This document shows, in pieces, positions 45,610-54,641 of a stretch of 64,000 nt of DNA (its first letter is position 1; every line of letters begins with the position of its first letter). The DNA is from an uncultured Eubacteriales bacterium. Lineage in GTDB: Bacteria; Bacillota; Clostridia; Christensenellales; Borkfalkiaceae. A model generated the notes under the pieces. It was not told where the DNA came from and did no database searches. It worked only from the letters and a program-made list of their open reading frames with translations. The position numbers and the translations under genes are program-made. The DNA is taken from positions 12,506-76,505 of the forward strand of contig URKE01000002.1 in NCBI GenBank assembly GCA_900548285.1, given 5' to 3'.

Positions 45610-46869
45610 ATGGACAGATTCGTTATAAACGGCGGCAGAAAATTATCGGGGAAGGTGAATATTCGCGGGGCAAAAAACTCGGTTTTGCCGCTTATCGCCG
45701 CGTCGGTTTTAAACGAAGGGGTAACCCATATAAAAAATTGCCCGAGGATAAAAGACGTTTACGTCATGGCGAAAATAATAGAACGCCTGGGCGGTAAATT
45801 CGTTTTTTCGGGCAATACGCTCAGTTTAAACACGGAAAATCTGCGTTCGTGGGTTTTGCCGGAAGATCTTACGGGCGAAATACGCGCTTCCGTATTCATA
45901 ACGGGCGCGCTTATCTCGCGTTTCGGTTATGCGGAAACGGCAAAGCCGGGCGGATGCAACATAGGCAATCGCCCCATAGACATACATATCGGCGCGTTAA
46001 GGGCGTTGAAAGTCGCGGTGAACGAGGGCGAAAGAGTTTCGTTCAACGGCGCCCGCGCGGAGAGCGGTAAGGTCGTTTTAAGATTTCCGAGCGTCGGGGC
46101 TACGGAAAACGCGATGATGGCTTCGGTTAAGTTAAAGGGTTTCACGATTATCGAAAACTGCGCCGAAGAACCGGAGATAATCGACTTGCAGAATTATCTC
46201 AATATGCTCGGCGCAAGGGTTTCCGGCGCCGGTACGAAAACGATAACGGTGGAGGGCGTGGATAAACTTTATCGCGGAGAAATCGAATTTACGCCCCGTC
46301 AGGACAGAATCGAGGCGGGAACGTTTTTGCTTTGCGGCGCGTGCGCGGGGGGAGAGATCGAATTCAACGGCTTAAATACCGAAGAAAGTTTGCCGCTTTG
46401 CAAAATAATCGGTCGTAACGCTTGCAAAATATATCAAAAAGATGATAAAATATACAATGTAAAATTCTATGCGAGAAAGGAGGGTTTCGGCAGAGTGATC
46501 GCCGAGCCTTATCCCGGTTTTCCCACGGATCTGCAACCGCAGATAACGGCGGCGGCTTGTTTGCCCGAAGGGCTTACCGTCACGGAGGACAGAGTTTTTC
46601 CGTCGAGATTTTCTTACGCAACCGAACTGACGAAGATGGGCGCGGATTTAAGAGTTCTTGAAAACGTTTGCGTTATATCGGGCAGGAGATTGCACGGCGC
46701 GGTCGTTTCGGCGGGAGATCTCAGAGGCGGGGCGGCTTTGTGTCTTGCCGCGCTCGGCGCGGAAGGTGAAACCGTGGTTCTGAACGTTTCGCATATAGAC
46801 AGAGGATACGAGGATTTTGAAGTCCGGCTGAGAGAACTCGGCGCGGACGTAAAGAGAATTACACCGTGA
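45610..46869 (+). CDS. murA: UDP-GlcNAc 1-carboxyvinyltransferase
   Basis: 419 residues from ATG 45610, which has ACGGAG seven bases ahead; an ATG at 45580 in frame lacks one. First committed step of peptidoglycan synthesis, adding enolpyruvate from PEP. RGAKNSVLPLIAAS contains the Lys-Asn pair, and GGCNIGNRPIDIH holds the fosfomycin-target Cys116. It takes the position where murG and murC or murB commonly occur in clostridial dcw clusters. Confidence 0.95.
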   Translation: MDRFVINGGRKLSGKVNIRGAKNSVLPLIAASVLNEGVTHIKNCPRIKDVYVMAKIIERLGGKFVFSGNTLSLNTENLRSWVLPEDLTGEIRASVFITGALISRFGYAETAKPGGCNIGNRPIDIHIGALRALKVAVNEGERVSFNGARAESGKVVLRFPSVGATENAMMASVKLKGFTIIENCAEEPEIIDLQNYLNMLGARVSGAGTKTITVEGVDKLYRGEIEFTPRQDRIEAGTFLLCGACAGGEIEFNGLNTEESLPLCKIIGRNACKIYQKDDKIYNVKFYARKEGFGRVIAEPYPGFPTDLQPQITAAACLPEGLTVTEDRVFPSRFSYATELTKMGADLRVLENVCVISGRRLHGAVVSAGDLRGGAALCLAALGAEGETVVLNVSHIDRGYEDFEVRLRELGADVKRITP

Positions 46870-46939
46870 CCTGCGGCTGAACGTCGGCAATTTGCCGGTA
46901 TTCGGCAAGTCGGGGATAACCGGTTCGGGAGATTTACAG

Positions 46940-47797
46940 ATGAAGTATAAAAAAGCGATTATATTCAGCACGATAATGATATTCGTCGTTGCGGCGGCGG
47001 TCGCGCTCGGCTGGCTTTTCAGAGCGCGGTATTTTATCGTGAACGATCTGAACGGTCTGACGGGAGAAACCGCGGAGAGCGGGCTTTATTCTTTCGTCTG
47101 CGAAACGCTTGAAAAAAAATATAAAGGGAAGTGGCTTTTTTCTTTCGGCGAGAAAGAAATCGAGAACGATCTCTCCGCTAACCCTTACGTAGAATTGATA
47201 GAAGTTAAAAAGACCGCGCCGGATAAAATTTCGGTGACGTTCAGCGAAAGAAAAGAACGCTTCTTAATCGTTATCGGAGATAAAGGTTACGTTACCGATT
47301 CGGGATATAATCTTTTGCGCGACGTCGCTGCGGCGGATTTCAGTGAGCAGGAAGATAGTCTTGTCAGGGTGGAAGTCCGCGGAATGGACGAACTTGATTT
47401 TTCCGCTTTGCCGAAGGGTAAGAAAATAACGTTTGAAGAAGAAAATCTTTTCGGCGCGATGACCGATATATTCGGTAAGTTTTCGGATAAACTAAACTTT
47501 ATCTCCGGGATAACGATAGACGGAGAAAAAAACATCGTCGAATACCGCGCGCAGACGGGCGTTATAATCGACGTGAGTCTGGCAGTCGCCACGGCGGACA
47601 AGCCTACTGAAGCCGATAAAAAAGCAACGCGGGAAAGAATTTGCGAAAGCGTTGCCGAAATCGAAAGCGTATATAACAACCTTGACGAAAGAAGCAAACG
47701 TCGGGGATATATCCGGGTTTACGAAACCGACGAAAAAGAAGTGATAGTGAATTACGAGCCTGAAGGCAACGTACATCGGGAGGAGAAAAATGATTAA
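46940..47797 (+). CDS. ftsQ: Cell division protein FtsQ/DivIB
   Basis: 285 residues from ATG 46940 (GGGAG nine bases before). One membrane helix (about 5-26), then a POTRA-like region: a W-L-F-S-F stretch, KEIENDLSANPYVELIEVKKTAPDKISVTFSER (FtsQ signature) and a beta domain. It links early and late divisome proteins. The C-terminal tail is charged. It overlaps ftsA by 8 bases. Confidence 0.85.
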   Translation: MKYKKAIIFSTIMIFVVAAAVALGWLFRARYFIVNDLNGLTGETAESGLYSFVCETLEKKYKGKWLFSFGEKEIENDLSANPYVELIEVKKTAPDKISVTFSERKERFLIVIGDKGYVTDSGYNLLRDVAAADFSEQEDSLVRVEVRGMDELDFSALPKGKKITFEEENLFGAMTDIFGKFSDKLNFISGITIDGEKNIVEYRAQTGVIIDVSLAVATADKPTEADKKATRERICESVAEIESVYNNLDERSKRRGYIRVYETDEKEVIVNYEPEGNVHREEKND

Positions 47798-48947
47798 AAA
47801 CTGCGTTGCCGTTTTAGACGTCGGCTCTTCCAAAATAACCGTTCTCGTCGGGCAAAGGGGCGTTAACGACACCATAACCGAAAGATTTGTGACGAAAAAC
47901 GAATACAGCGGTTTTGCCGAGGGAAAGTTTTTCGATATCGCGGAACTCGAAACGGCGGTCGCTTCGGCGATAAAGTCGGTTTGCGCCGCGCTTAAAACAT
48001 CCGTGAACGAAATAACGGTATGCGTTCCCGGCGCGTTTGTCAGGCTTGAAAACAGAAAATATAAAATAGTATTCGGAAAAAAGAAGAAGATAACCGAGGA
48101 CGATAAAGAATCGCTTTTCGATGCAGGACAAGACCTCGTCGAAACAGAGGATTACGAAGTTATAAATCGGGCGGATATATATTTTGCTCTCGACGACAAC
48201 AGAAAGGTGTTCGATCCCGTGGGGAAGCCTTCGGCAATGCTCGGCGGTTATATCAATTACACGTTATGCGAAAAATATTTTATCGATACGTTCCGTAACG
48301 CTCTGAAAAAAGCGGGCGTTACGACCGTCAACTTTGTTTTCGACGCTTTAGCGGAAAGCCTTTATCTCTTCGATTCGCGACGCAGAGAAACACCGTCGCT
48401 TATCATCGATTCGGGATATATTACAACAACCGCTTCGATTATTCTCGGTGGCGGTGTTGTCGCCAAACATTCCGAGGATTTCGGCGGCGGGCTTATCGCT
48501 TACAGAATAGTCAAAACGTTCGGCATCGCGCCGGACGTCGCCGACGGGCTGCAGAGGATTATCAATTTGTCGCTCGCAAGACAGTCGGGACAGACTTATA
48601 AAATCGAAACGAAAAACGGTTATGAGGAATATCTTGCCGAGGAAATCAATTCGGCAGCCACGGAAGAGATAGATCTTTATCTCGATAATCTCGAGGCGTT
48701 TATCGCGGAGAATATTCATAAGGTTAACGGCGGGTTCGGCGTGTATCTTACGGGCGGAGGATTATCTTACGTCAGAGGGATAAAAGAATATATTTCCGCA
48801 AGGCTCGGTTTGCCGGTTGAGATCGTCAAGCCTAAATTGCCGTCTTACGGGAAAACGGAAGAAACGTCGTATTACGCCGCGCTCGATTACGCTCTGAACG
48901 AGCAGGAAAAGAAGAAAAAGGGATTTTTAGGGTTTTTCAGAAAATAA
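47790..48947 (+). CDS. ftsA: Cell division protein FtsA
   Basis: 385 residues of the actin/HSP70 fold: phosphate-1 motif VLDVGSSKITVLVG, the SHS2/1C domain (about 80-160), phosphate-2 IIDSGYITTTASI, and adenosine motif VYLTGGGLSYVRG. The C-terminal amphipathic helix KKKKGFLGFFRK is the membrane anchor that tethers FtsZ filaments. It is somewhat divergent from model FtsA proteins. GGGAGGAG precedes the ATG, and ftsZ follows after 14 bases. Confidence 0.88.
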   Translation: MIKNCVAVLDVGSSKITVLVGQRGVNDTITERFVTKNEYSGFAEGKFFDIAELETAVASAIKSVCAALKTSVNEITVCVPGAFVRLENRKYKIVFGKKKKITEDDKESLFDAGQDLVETEDYEVINRADIYFALDDNRKVFDPVGKPSAMLGGYINYTLCEKYFIDTFRNALKKAGVTTVNFVFDALAESLYLFDSRRRETPSLIIDSGYITTTASIILGGGVVAKHSEDFGGGLIAYRIVKTFGIAPDVADGLQRIINLSLARQSGQTYKIETKNGYEEYLAEEINSAATEEIDLYLDNLEAFIAENIHKVNGGFGVYLTGGGLSYVRGIKEYISARLGLPVEIVKPKLPSYGKTEETSYYAALDYALNEQEKKKKGFLGFFRK

Positions 48948-48961
48948 AAGAGGTACGAAAG

Positions 48962-50290
48962 ATGAATATAGGATTAAACGGAATGGATATGAACGTCTGC
49001 AAAATTATGGTTGCGGGCGTGGGCGGCGCGGGCAATAACGCCGTAAACAGAATGATAGAAGCGGGAGTTTCTTCCGCGGAGTTCGTTGCGATAAACACCG
49101 ATAAGCAGGCGCTTATTCTTTCGGAAGCAAGCGAAAACAATAAAATCGCTATCGGCGAAAAACTCACGAAAGGGCTCGGCGCGGGTTCAAACCCCGAAAT
49201 AGGCATGCAGGCAGCCGAGGAAAGCAAAGACAAAATCAGAGAACGCCTGCAGGGAGTGGATTTGCTTTTTATCGCCGCGGGTATGGGCGGCGGAACGGGA
49301 ACGGGCGCGGCTCCGGTCGTTGCCAAAATCGCCCGCGAATGCGGTTGCGTTACGGTTGCGGTCGTCACGAAGCCGTTTATGTTCGAGGGCAAACGCCGCG
49401 ACGAAAACGCGAGAAGAGGAATAGCGGAACTCAGCAAAGTCGTTGATACTATCGTTATTATTCCCAACGACAAACTTCTCGAAACTCTCCCTCCGGACAC
49501 TTCTATGATAGAAGCGTTGAAATACGCCGACGAAAATCTTCGTATGGGCATATGCGGCATTGCTGATCTTATCTCCACGCCGTCGCTTATCAATCTCGAT
49601 TTCGCGGATGTTAAAACAATCATACAAAACAAGGGCTACGCTCATATGGGCGTCGGTATGGCGACGGGCGACAACAGAGTGGTTCAGGCTGTCAAGAAGG
49701 CTATTTCAAGCCCTTTGCTCGAAACGAGCATAGAGGGCGCGAAGGGCGTTATTCTCAACGTAAAGGGCGGCAACGATCTTACTTTGGGGCAGGTTTACGA
49801 GGCGGCGAATCTCATAAACAGCGTTATCGACAGTTCGGCAACGGTTATTTTCGGCGCGAATATCGATCCGGAGTATAACGAAAAATTCGAGATAACCGTT
49901 ATCGCCACGGGTTTTACCGATAAAGACGAGATGCCCGAAGAAAAAAAGGACGAGCAACGCGATAATTTTAAAAATTACGTAAACGACGACGTCGCGCCCG
50001 AAAGAGTGGACGTTGTTTCTCCGCGTGCGAACGCCGCAACGGAAGAACGGGAAAAGGCGTACGCGCCTTATAACGCTCCGCAAAGGGATGCAAACGTGTT
50101 GCGTTCCGGTCGTGAAAACACGGGATTCGAAGAAAATCGCAGACCGGCTTACGCCGAAAATCATCGCGACGAATACGCCGGACGCAGAGCGGAAGAAACG
50201 CCCGCCGGAACCGAAGAAAAGGAGAACGATGACGACGAAACCAAAGATTTTCCGTCGTTCATGAAGAAACTTTTCAGAAAGAACAAATAA
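48962..50290 (+). CDS. ftsZ: Cell division GTPase FtsZ
   Basis: 442 residues. Tubulin-type signature GGGTGTGAAPV (near 107-117), NTDKQAL, the T7-loop NLDFADVK, and a C-terminal domain ending near residue 325. A disordered, charged linker of about 95 residues rich in Arg, Glu and Asn leads to the conserved tail peptide DFPSFMKKLF, which binds FtsA. It is the last gene of the cluster; AGAGGT precedes the ATG and a terminator follows. Confidence 0.97.
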   Translation: MNIGLNGMDMNVCKIMVAGVGGAGNNAVNRMIEAGVSSAEFVAINTDKQALILSEASENNKIAIGEKLTKGLGAGSNPEIGMQAAEESKDKIRERLQGVDLLFIAAGMGGGTGTGAAPVVAKIARECGCVTVAVVTKPFMFEGKRRDENARRGIAELSKVVDTIVIIPNDKLLETLPPDTSMIEALKYADENLRMGICGIADLISTPSLINLDFADVKTIIQNKGYAHMGVGMATGDNRVVQAVKKAISSPLLETSIEGAKGVILNVKGGNDLTLGQVYEAANLINSVIDSSATVIFGANIDPEYNEKFEITVIATGFTDKDEMPEEKKDEQRDNFKNYVNDDVAPERVDVVSPRANAATEEREKAYAPYNAPQRDANVLRSGRENTGFEENRRPAYAENHRDEYAGRRAEETPAGTEEKENDDDETKDFPSFMKKLFRKNK

Positions 50291-50344
50291 AACGGAACGC
50301 GAAAGGAAAATCAGCGTCAAAAGACGTTCCAAATCGCATAAAAT

Positions 50345-50388
50345 AAGCCTGTCTTGCCGCCATAAAAACGGTAAAACAGGCTTTTGTT
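50345..50388. terminator. Terminator between ftsZ and phosphoglucomutase gene
   Basis: AAGCCTGT (50345-50352) pairs with ACAGGCTT (50376-50383), with further imperfect pairing inside, followed by TTTGTTTT. It probably serves ftsZ and, less well, the convergent gene. Confidence 0.8.
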
Positions 50389-50411
50389 TTAAGTGAAATC
50401 AAATAAAACCG

Positions 50412-52073
50412 TTACACTTTGGATTTGATGAAATCCGTCATTTTTTCGACGAATTCCGAAGAGGTTTTTTCGTGTTTATCCCATGCGGTCAGATAAAATT
50501 TGAGTTTCGGTTCGGTGCCGCTCGGGCGCGCGATAAGCGAAAATCCGTCGCCTTTGAAAACCATAACGTTGCTTTTCGGCAGTCCGTCCAGCCCGAGAGA
50601 GTAATCTTTAATTTCCGTAACCGACTTTCCGCAAATCTTACCGAACGGATTTTTGCGTAATTTATTCATAAAATCCGCCATAAAAATCATTCCCTGTTCG
50701 CCCTCGAAGTATTTCGCGTATAACGCCGAACGGTAATAACCGTATTTACCGTAGAGAAATTCGAGCGCGGCGGAAAGCGAAAGACCGAGCGATTTATAAT
50801 AGCAAGCCGCTTCGGCGAACATTATAGCCGCGGAAATCGAATCTTTGTCCCTGGCGTGCGTGCCGACGAGATAGCCGATGCTTTCTTCCATGCCGAAAAC
50901 GAAGTTTTTATCGGGGTTTTTATCGATTGCTTCGCCGATATACTTAAATCCCGTGAGAACGTTTATAGTTTCCACGCCGAACGATTCCGCGATTTTTTCG
51001 GGCAGGGGAGAAGTGACGATCGTAGAGATGATAAAGGGCTTGTCGGGGATAGTATTCTGCGCCTTTTTCGTCGCCAGAATAAAATATACGAGCAAAGCGC
51101 CCGCTTCGTTTCCGTTCAGAAGGCGATATTCTCCGTTCTTTTCGCGGAACGCCACGCCCGTTCTGTCCGCGTCCGGATCGGAGGCTATAATGAGTTCCGC
51201 ATTGTTTTTTTCGGCGGTTCCGATTGCTTTTTCGAGAGCCTCTTTAAATTCGGGGTTTGGGTATGGGCAAGTCGGGAAATTTCCGTCCGGATATTTTTGT
51301 TCGGGAACGACCGTATAGTCCGTTATTCCGATTTTTTTGAATATTTTTTCAACGGGAATAAGTCCCGTTCCGTTCAGCGGAGTATATATTATCGACGGCA
51401 TATATTTTTTATCGAACGGCAGAGAATATTCGTAAATCGCATCGATAAAATCGTCGAGAATTTCGTCGCCGATATATTCAATTAATTCTTTTTTCGGCGT
51501 GAATTTCTCAAAATAATCGTGTTTGTCGATAAATCCGGTGATTTTGCCTGCCTCGTCGTCCGTCGCCTGGCAACCGTTTGAATTGTAAACCTTGTAGCCG
51601 TTGTATTCTTTCGGATTATGGCTCGCGGTAACTACGATTCCCGCCCCGGCGCGAAGTTTCCTCACCGCGAACGAAAGAACGGGCGTCGGCATGAGTTTGT
51701 CGAACAAGTATACTTTAACGCCTTTCGATGACATTATCTCCGCGGCAAGCCGGGCGAAAGCGTCGGACATGTTTCTGCTGTCGTAAGCGATGCAGACTGA
51801 ATTTTTGTCCGCGTTCGATTTGCCTGCGCCTGATTTGTCCGTGTTTAAAATATAATCGGCGAAACCCGCCGTGGCTCTTGCCACGGTGTATACGTTCATT
51901 CTGTTGGTTCCCGCGCCGATTTTTCCTCTCAGTCCTGCGGTGCCGAACGAAAGTTCTTTATAAAACCTGTCGTTTATTTCTTCCGGCAGATCGGAAATTT
52001 TTAAAAGTTCTTCGTGAAGTTCTTTGTCGTTCTTCGTTTTTTCGAGCCAGAATTTATATTTTTCTTCGACCAT
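50412..52073 (-). CDS. Phosphoglucomutase / phosphomannomutase
   Basis: 553 residues, alpha-D-phosphohexomutase family of the PgcA size class. The phosphoserine loop is TASHNPKEYNG (Ser151), the magnesium loop DPDADR is near residue 300, the sugar loop GMEESIG and the C-terminal phosphate loop RPSGTEPK complete the four active-site motifs. It interconverts hexose 1- and 6-phosphates, feeding nucleotide sugar or glycogen synthesis. It follows the AraC-family gene on the same strand with 28 bases between, so may be co-transcribed. Confidence 0.9.
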   Translation of the reverse strand: MVEEKYKFWLEKTKNDKELHEELLKISDLPEEINDRFYKELSFGTAGLRGKIGAGTNRMNVYTVARATAGFADYILNTDKSGAGKSNADKNSVCIAYDSRNMSDAFARLAAEIMSSKGVKVYLFDKLMPTPVLSFAVRKLRAGAGIVVTASHNPKEYNGYKVYNSNGCQATDDEAGKITGFIDKHDYFEKFTPKKELIEYIGDEILDDFIDAIYEYSLPFDKKYMPSIIYTPLNGTGLIPVEKIFKKIGITDYTVVPEQKYPDGNFPTCPYPNPEFKEALEKAIGTAEKNNAELIIASDPDADRTGVAFREKNGEYRLLNGNEAGALLVYFILATKKAQNTIPDKPFIISTIVTSPLPEKIAESFGVETINVLTGFKYIGEAIDKNPDKNFVFGMEESIGYLVGTHARDKDSISAAIMFAEAACYYKSLGLSLSAALEFLYGKYGYYRSALYAKYFEGEQGMIFMADFMNKLRKNPFGKICGKSVTEIKDYSLGLDGLPKSNVMVFKGDGFSLIARPSGTEPKLKFYLTAWDKHEKTSSEFVEKMTDFIKSKV

Positions 52074-52101
52074 ACTTTTATGTTTCTCCGGGTGAACGAA
52101 T

Positions 52102-53001
52102 TTATCCGAGAAGTATGCTGTTTTTGTATTCTCTCGGCGTCATCGTGGTTATTCGTTTAAACGTTTTGGTGAAGTGCGGAAGCGAGTCGAATCTCAGAAG
52201 ATTCGCTATTTCCGAAAAACTGTTGTTTTCGCGTATCAGTTTTTTGCTTTCTTCGATTTTAAGTTCGAGATAATAATTTATTATCGATTTTCCCGTGCGC
52301 TGACGAAAAGTTTTGCATAAGGTCGTTTTTCCGTAATGCAGTTCGTCCGAAATTTCGTCAAGGCAGATTTTTCCGTAAATATTCTGCTCGAGAATTCTTA
52401 CGATTTCGTCCTCGATTGCGTCGGAATTTTCGATTTTGGAAATAAATATCTCCGAGGACGTCGGTTTGGACGTTTCTTCGCGGATAAGTTTAATCAGCAA
52501 TTCTTCGAGATTGTTCGTTATAACCTGCGCGCCGCCTATGTTCGGGTCGGGCTTGAGTTCGAGTTTCTGAAGGTTGGGGTTGAATTCAGGAATTTTAAAG
52601 GTGTTTTTCGCTTCGCTCATTATAGAGGCGAGAAGATACCTGAGTTTGTCGGCAACTACGAAGTGTTTGTGCCTGAAATATCCCATCGTTTTGGACTTAC
52701 ATTCAAAACTTACGATAAAGATATTAGCGTCCGATTTTTTATCGCATTCCACGCTGTGCGGTTCGTCGGGCGATAAAAAAATAACTTCGCCCTTTTTCAA
52801 TAGAGTTTTGCCGAGATCGGACGTGACGTAAATGCTGTTTTTATCGCAATAAATCATCTCCCAGAAATCATGCCATTCTTCGGGGAAAGCATAGTTTTTC
52901 GTTAAGCGTTGATAATGTATGGTTACGATTTTGGAAACGCTTAAAAGCATCGAAACTTTGTACATATAAAAAGTCTTTTCATAAGATGTTTTTTCAACCA
53001 T
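52102..53001 (-). CDS. AraC-family transcriptional regulator
   Basis: 299 residues. N-terminal cupin-like sensor (about 20-100: EEWHDFWEMIYCDKNS, FLSPDEPHSVEC) and C-terminal double helix-turn-helix (about 195-295: CLDEISDELHYGKTTLCKTFRQRTGKSIINYY and the family end DSLPHFTKTFKRITTMTPREY). It is divergent from the ROK-nagB-nagA operon, with direct repeats in the gap, so it is probably the regulator of amino-sugar use. GAGGTG precedes the ATG. Confidence 0.9.
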   Translation of the reverse strand: MVEKTSYEKTFYMYKVSMLLSVSKIVTIHYQRLTKNYAFPEEWHDFWEMIYCDKNSIYVTSDLGKTLLKKGEVIFLSPDEPHSVECDKKSDANIFIVSFECKSKTMGYFRHKHFVVADKLRYLLASIMSEAKNTFKIPEFNPNLQKLELKPDPNIGGAQVITNNLEELLIKLIREETSKPTSSEIFISKIENSDAIEDEIVRILEQNIYGKICLDEISDELHYGKTTLCKTFRQRTGKSIINYYLELKIEESKKLIRENNSFSEIANLLRFDSLPHFTKTFKRITTMTPREYKNSILLG

Positions 53002-53065
53002 TTTTCACCTCGTCCGGCGCATTTTTCTTCGGCGCAGAATATATATAAGAAGTCTGTTCCGTATG

Positions 53066-53094
53066 ATTATATCACAAACAATTCCTTTTTGCAA
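53066..53094 (-). promoter_or_regulatory. araC-type gene promoter
   Basis: On the minus strand TTGCAA (53094-53089), 17-base spacer, TATAAT (53071-53066). The leader would be about 60 bases. Confidence 0.75.
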
Positions 53095-53100
53095 TATATT

Positions 53101-53179
53101 TTACAAATATTTTTACGAAAGATATTACAAATAAAACGAAACATTTTCTATACCATATTATTAAAAACAGGTATATAAT
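53101..53179 (+). promoter_or_regulatory. Direct-repeat operator and promoter of the ROK-nagB-nagA operon
   Basis: Two direct copies of a composite site, TTACAAATA (53101-53109, 53125-53133) followed by ACGAAA (53115-53120, 53136-53141), are offset by 21-24 bases, about two helical turns, as AraC-family proteins prefer. The -10 TATAAT is at 53174-53179, but bases 53151-53156 (TACCAT) are a poor -35, in keeping with an activator-dependent promoter. Confidence 0.6.
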
Positions 53180-53208
53180 TAAGGCGACAATAAATGGAGG
53201 TGTATGAA

Positions 53209-54582
53209 ATGAAATACGTACCCGTTTTGGATAAAGGTTTCAGACCGATGTATGCGGAATTTAAAAAATATTCCGAGGAAGCGGCGAAAACAGAAAACAA
53301 ACTTTTAAAAATCTGCGTCGAGAGAAACGACGGCTATAATTATATTTACGAATATAAAATATTCGCGAACGGTCATAAGGACGAAAACAACCTTATGGCG
53401 GAAAGAATCGTGAAAACCATTCTCTGGCTCGTGGGCGGCTATAAAATTTATCTTGCCGGCGATGAAAACGTTTATGAATTCATAAAGGCGGCTTATACCG
53501 ATAAGGGTATCAGAGCGTTCGATAAAAACTTTATGGAAAGAGTTTACGAAAAGCCGTTCGAAGTCATTATGTGCGACGAGAAAAATTTCCCGAAGGAGAA
53601 GAAATGCTCTCTTTCCGTCGGCGGTCATCTCGACGGTTGCAGGATAGGTTTCGATGCCGGCGGAAGCGACAGAAAAGTCAGCGCGGTCATTGACGGAAAA
53701 GTCGTTTACAGCGAGGAAGTCATATGGTTCCCGAAGATTAATTCCGATCCGGATTATCATTACAACGAAATTCTTACGGCGCTTAAAACCGCCGCTTCAA
53801 AAATGCCGAGAGTGGACGCCATCGGCGTGTCTTCTGCGGGCGTTTACGTCAACAATAAAATAATGGTCGCGTCGCTTTTCCTTAAAGTAAACGACGAGGA
53901 CTTTGAGAAGAAAGTCAAAACGATGTATATCGACGTCGCTAAAGAACTCGGCGAAAACATCCCGCTCGAAGTCGCCAACGACGGCGACGTAACCGCACTT
54001 GCCGGAGCGATCGATCTTAACGACGACAGCGTTCTCGGCATAGCGATGGGTACGAGCGAAGCCGTAGGTTACATCAACAACAACGGCGGGCTTAACGGCT
54101 GGCTTTCCGAACTCGCGTTCGTTCCCGTGGATTATAACAAAGATTCCATGGTTGACGAGTGGAGCGGAGATTACGGCTGCGGCGTTAAATATTTCTCGCA
54201 GGACAGCGTTATAAAACTCGCCGAGATGGGCGGCTTTAAATTCGACGAAAAACTCAGCCCCGCCGAAAAACTCAAAGTCGTTCAGAAGATGATGTCGGAC
54301 GGAGATCCTCTCGCAAAGCAGATATACGAAGATATCGGAACGTATCTCGGTCACACCATGCCTTTTTACGCTATGTTTTACGGAATCAAACACGTTCTTT
54401 TGCTCGGAAGGGTAACGAGCGGACTCGGCGGCAACATAATTATGGAAAGGGCGAATAAAATTCTCGAAGAAGAATATCCCGAACTTAAATTCAGAATAGA
54501 AATGCCGGACGAAAAGAACAGAAGAGTCGGGCAGAGCATAGCCGCGGCTTCTTTGGCGGCAACCGCAAAAAACGAAAAATAA
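53209..54582 (+). CDS. ROK-family protein with N-terminal extension
   Basis: 457 residues from ATG 53209, since GGAGGTG (53196-53202) is 6 bases before it and covers an earlier ATG. The first 145 or so residues have no family I recognise. The rest has a ROK/ASKHA core: GFDAGGSDRKVSAVIDG, GVSSAGVYVNNK, ANDGDVTALAGA (candidate catalytic Asp) and GIAMGTSEAVGYI. The Cys-rich zinc motif typical of ROK kinases and repressors is missing; only YGCGVKY is there. Context with nagB and nagA suggests a sugar kinase, for example for GlcNAc or ManNAc. Confidence 0.75.
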   Translation: MKYVPVLDKGFRPMYAEFKKYSEEAAKTENKLLKICVERNDGYNYIYEYKIFANGHKDENNLMAERIVKTILWLVGGYKIYLAGDENVYEFIKAAYTDKGIRAFDKNFMERVYEKPFEVIMCDEKNFPKEKKCSLSVGGHLDGCRIGFDAGGSDRKVSAVIDGKVVYSEEVIWFPKINSDPDYHYNEILTALKTAASKMPRVDAIGVSSAGVYVNNKIMVASLFLKVNDEDFEKKVKTMYIDVAKELGENIPLEVANDGDVTALAGAIDLNDDSVLGIAMGTSEAVGYINNNGGLNGWLSELAFVPVDYNKDSMVDEWSGDYGCGVKYFSQDSVIKLAEMGGFKFDEKLSPAEKLKVVQKMMSDGDPLAKQIYEDIGTYLGHTMPFYAMFYGIKHVLLLGRVTSGLGGNIIMERANKILEEEYPELKFRIEMPDEKNRRVGQSIAAASLAATAKNEK

Positions 54583-54641
54583 ACAGTTTTCCGCGGCGGT
54601 GCATGCGCCGCCGCGGTATTACAAATCCGGAGGATAATAAA

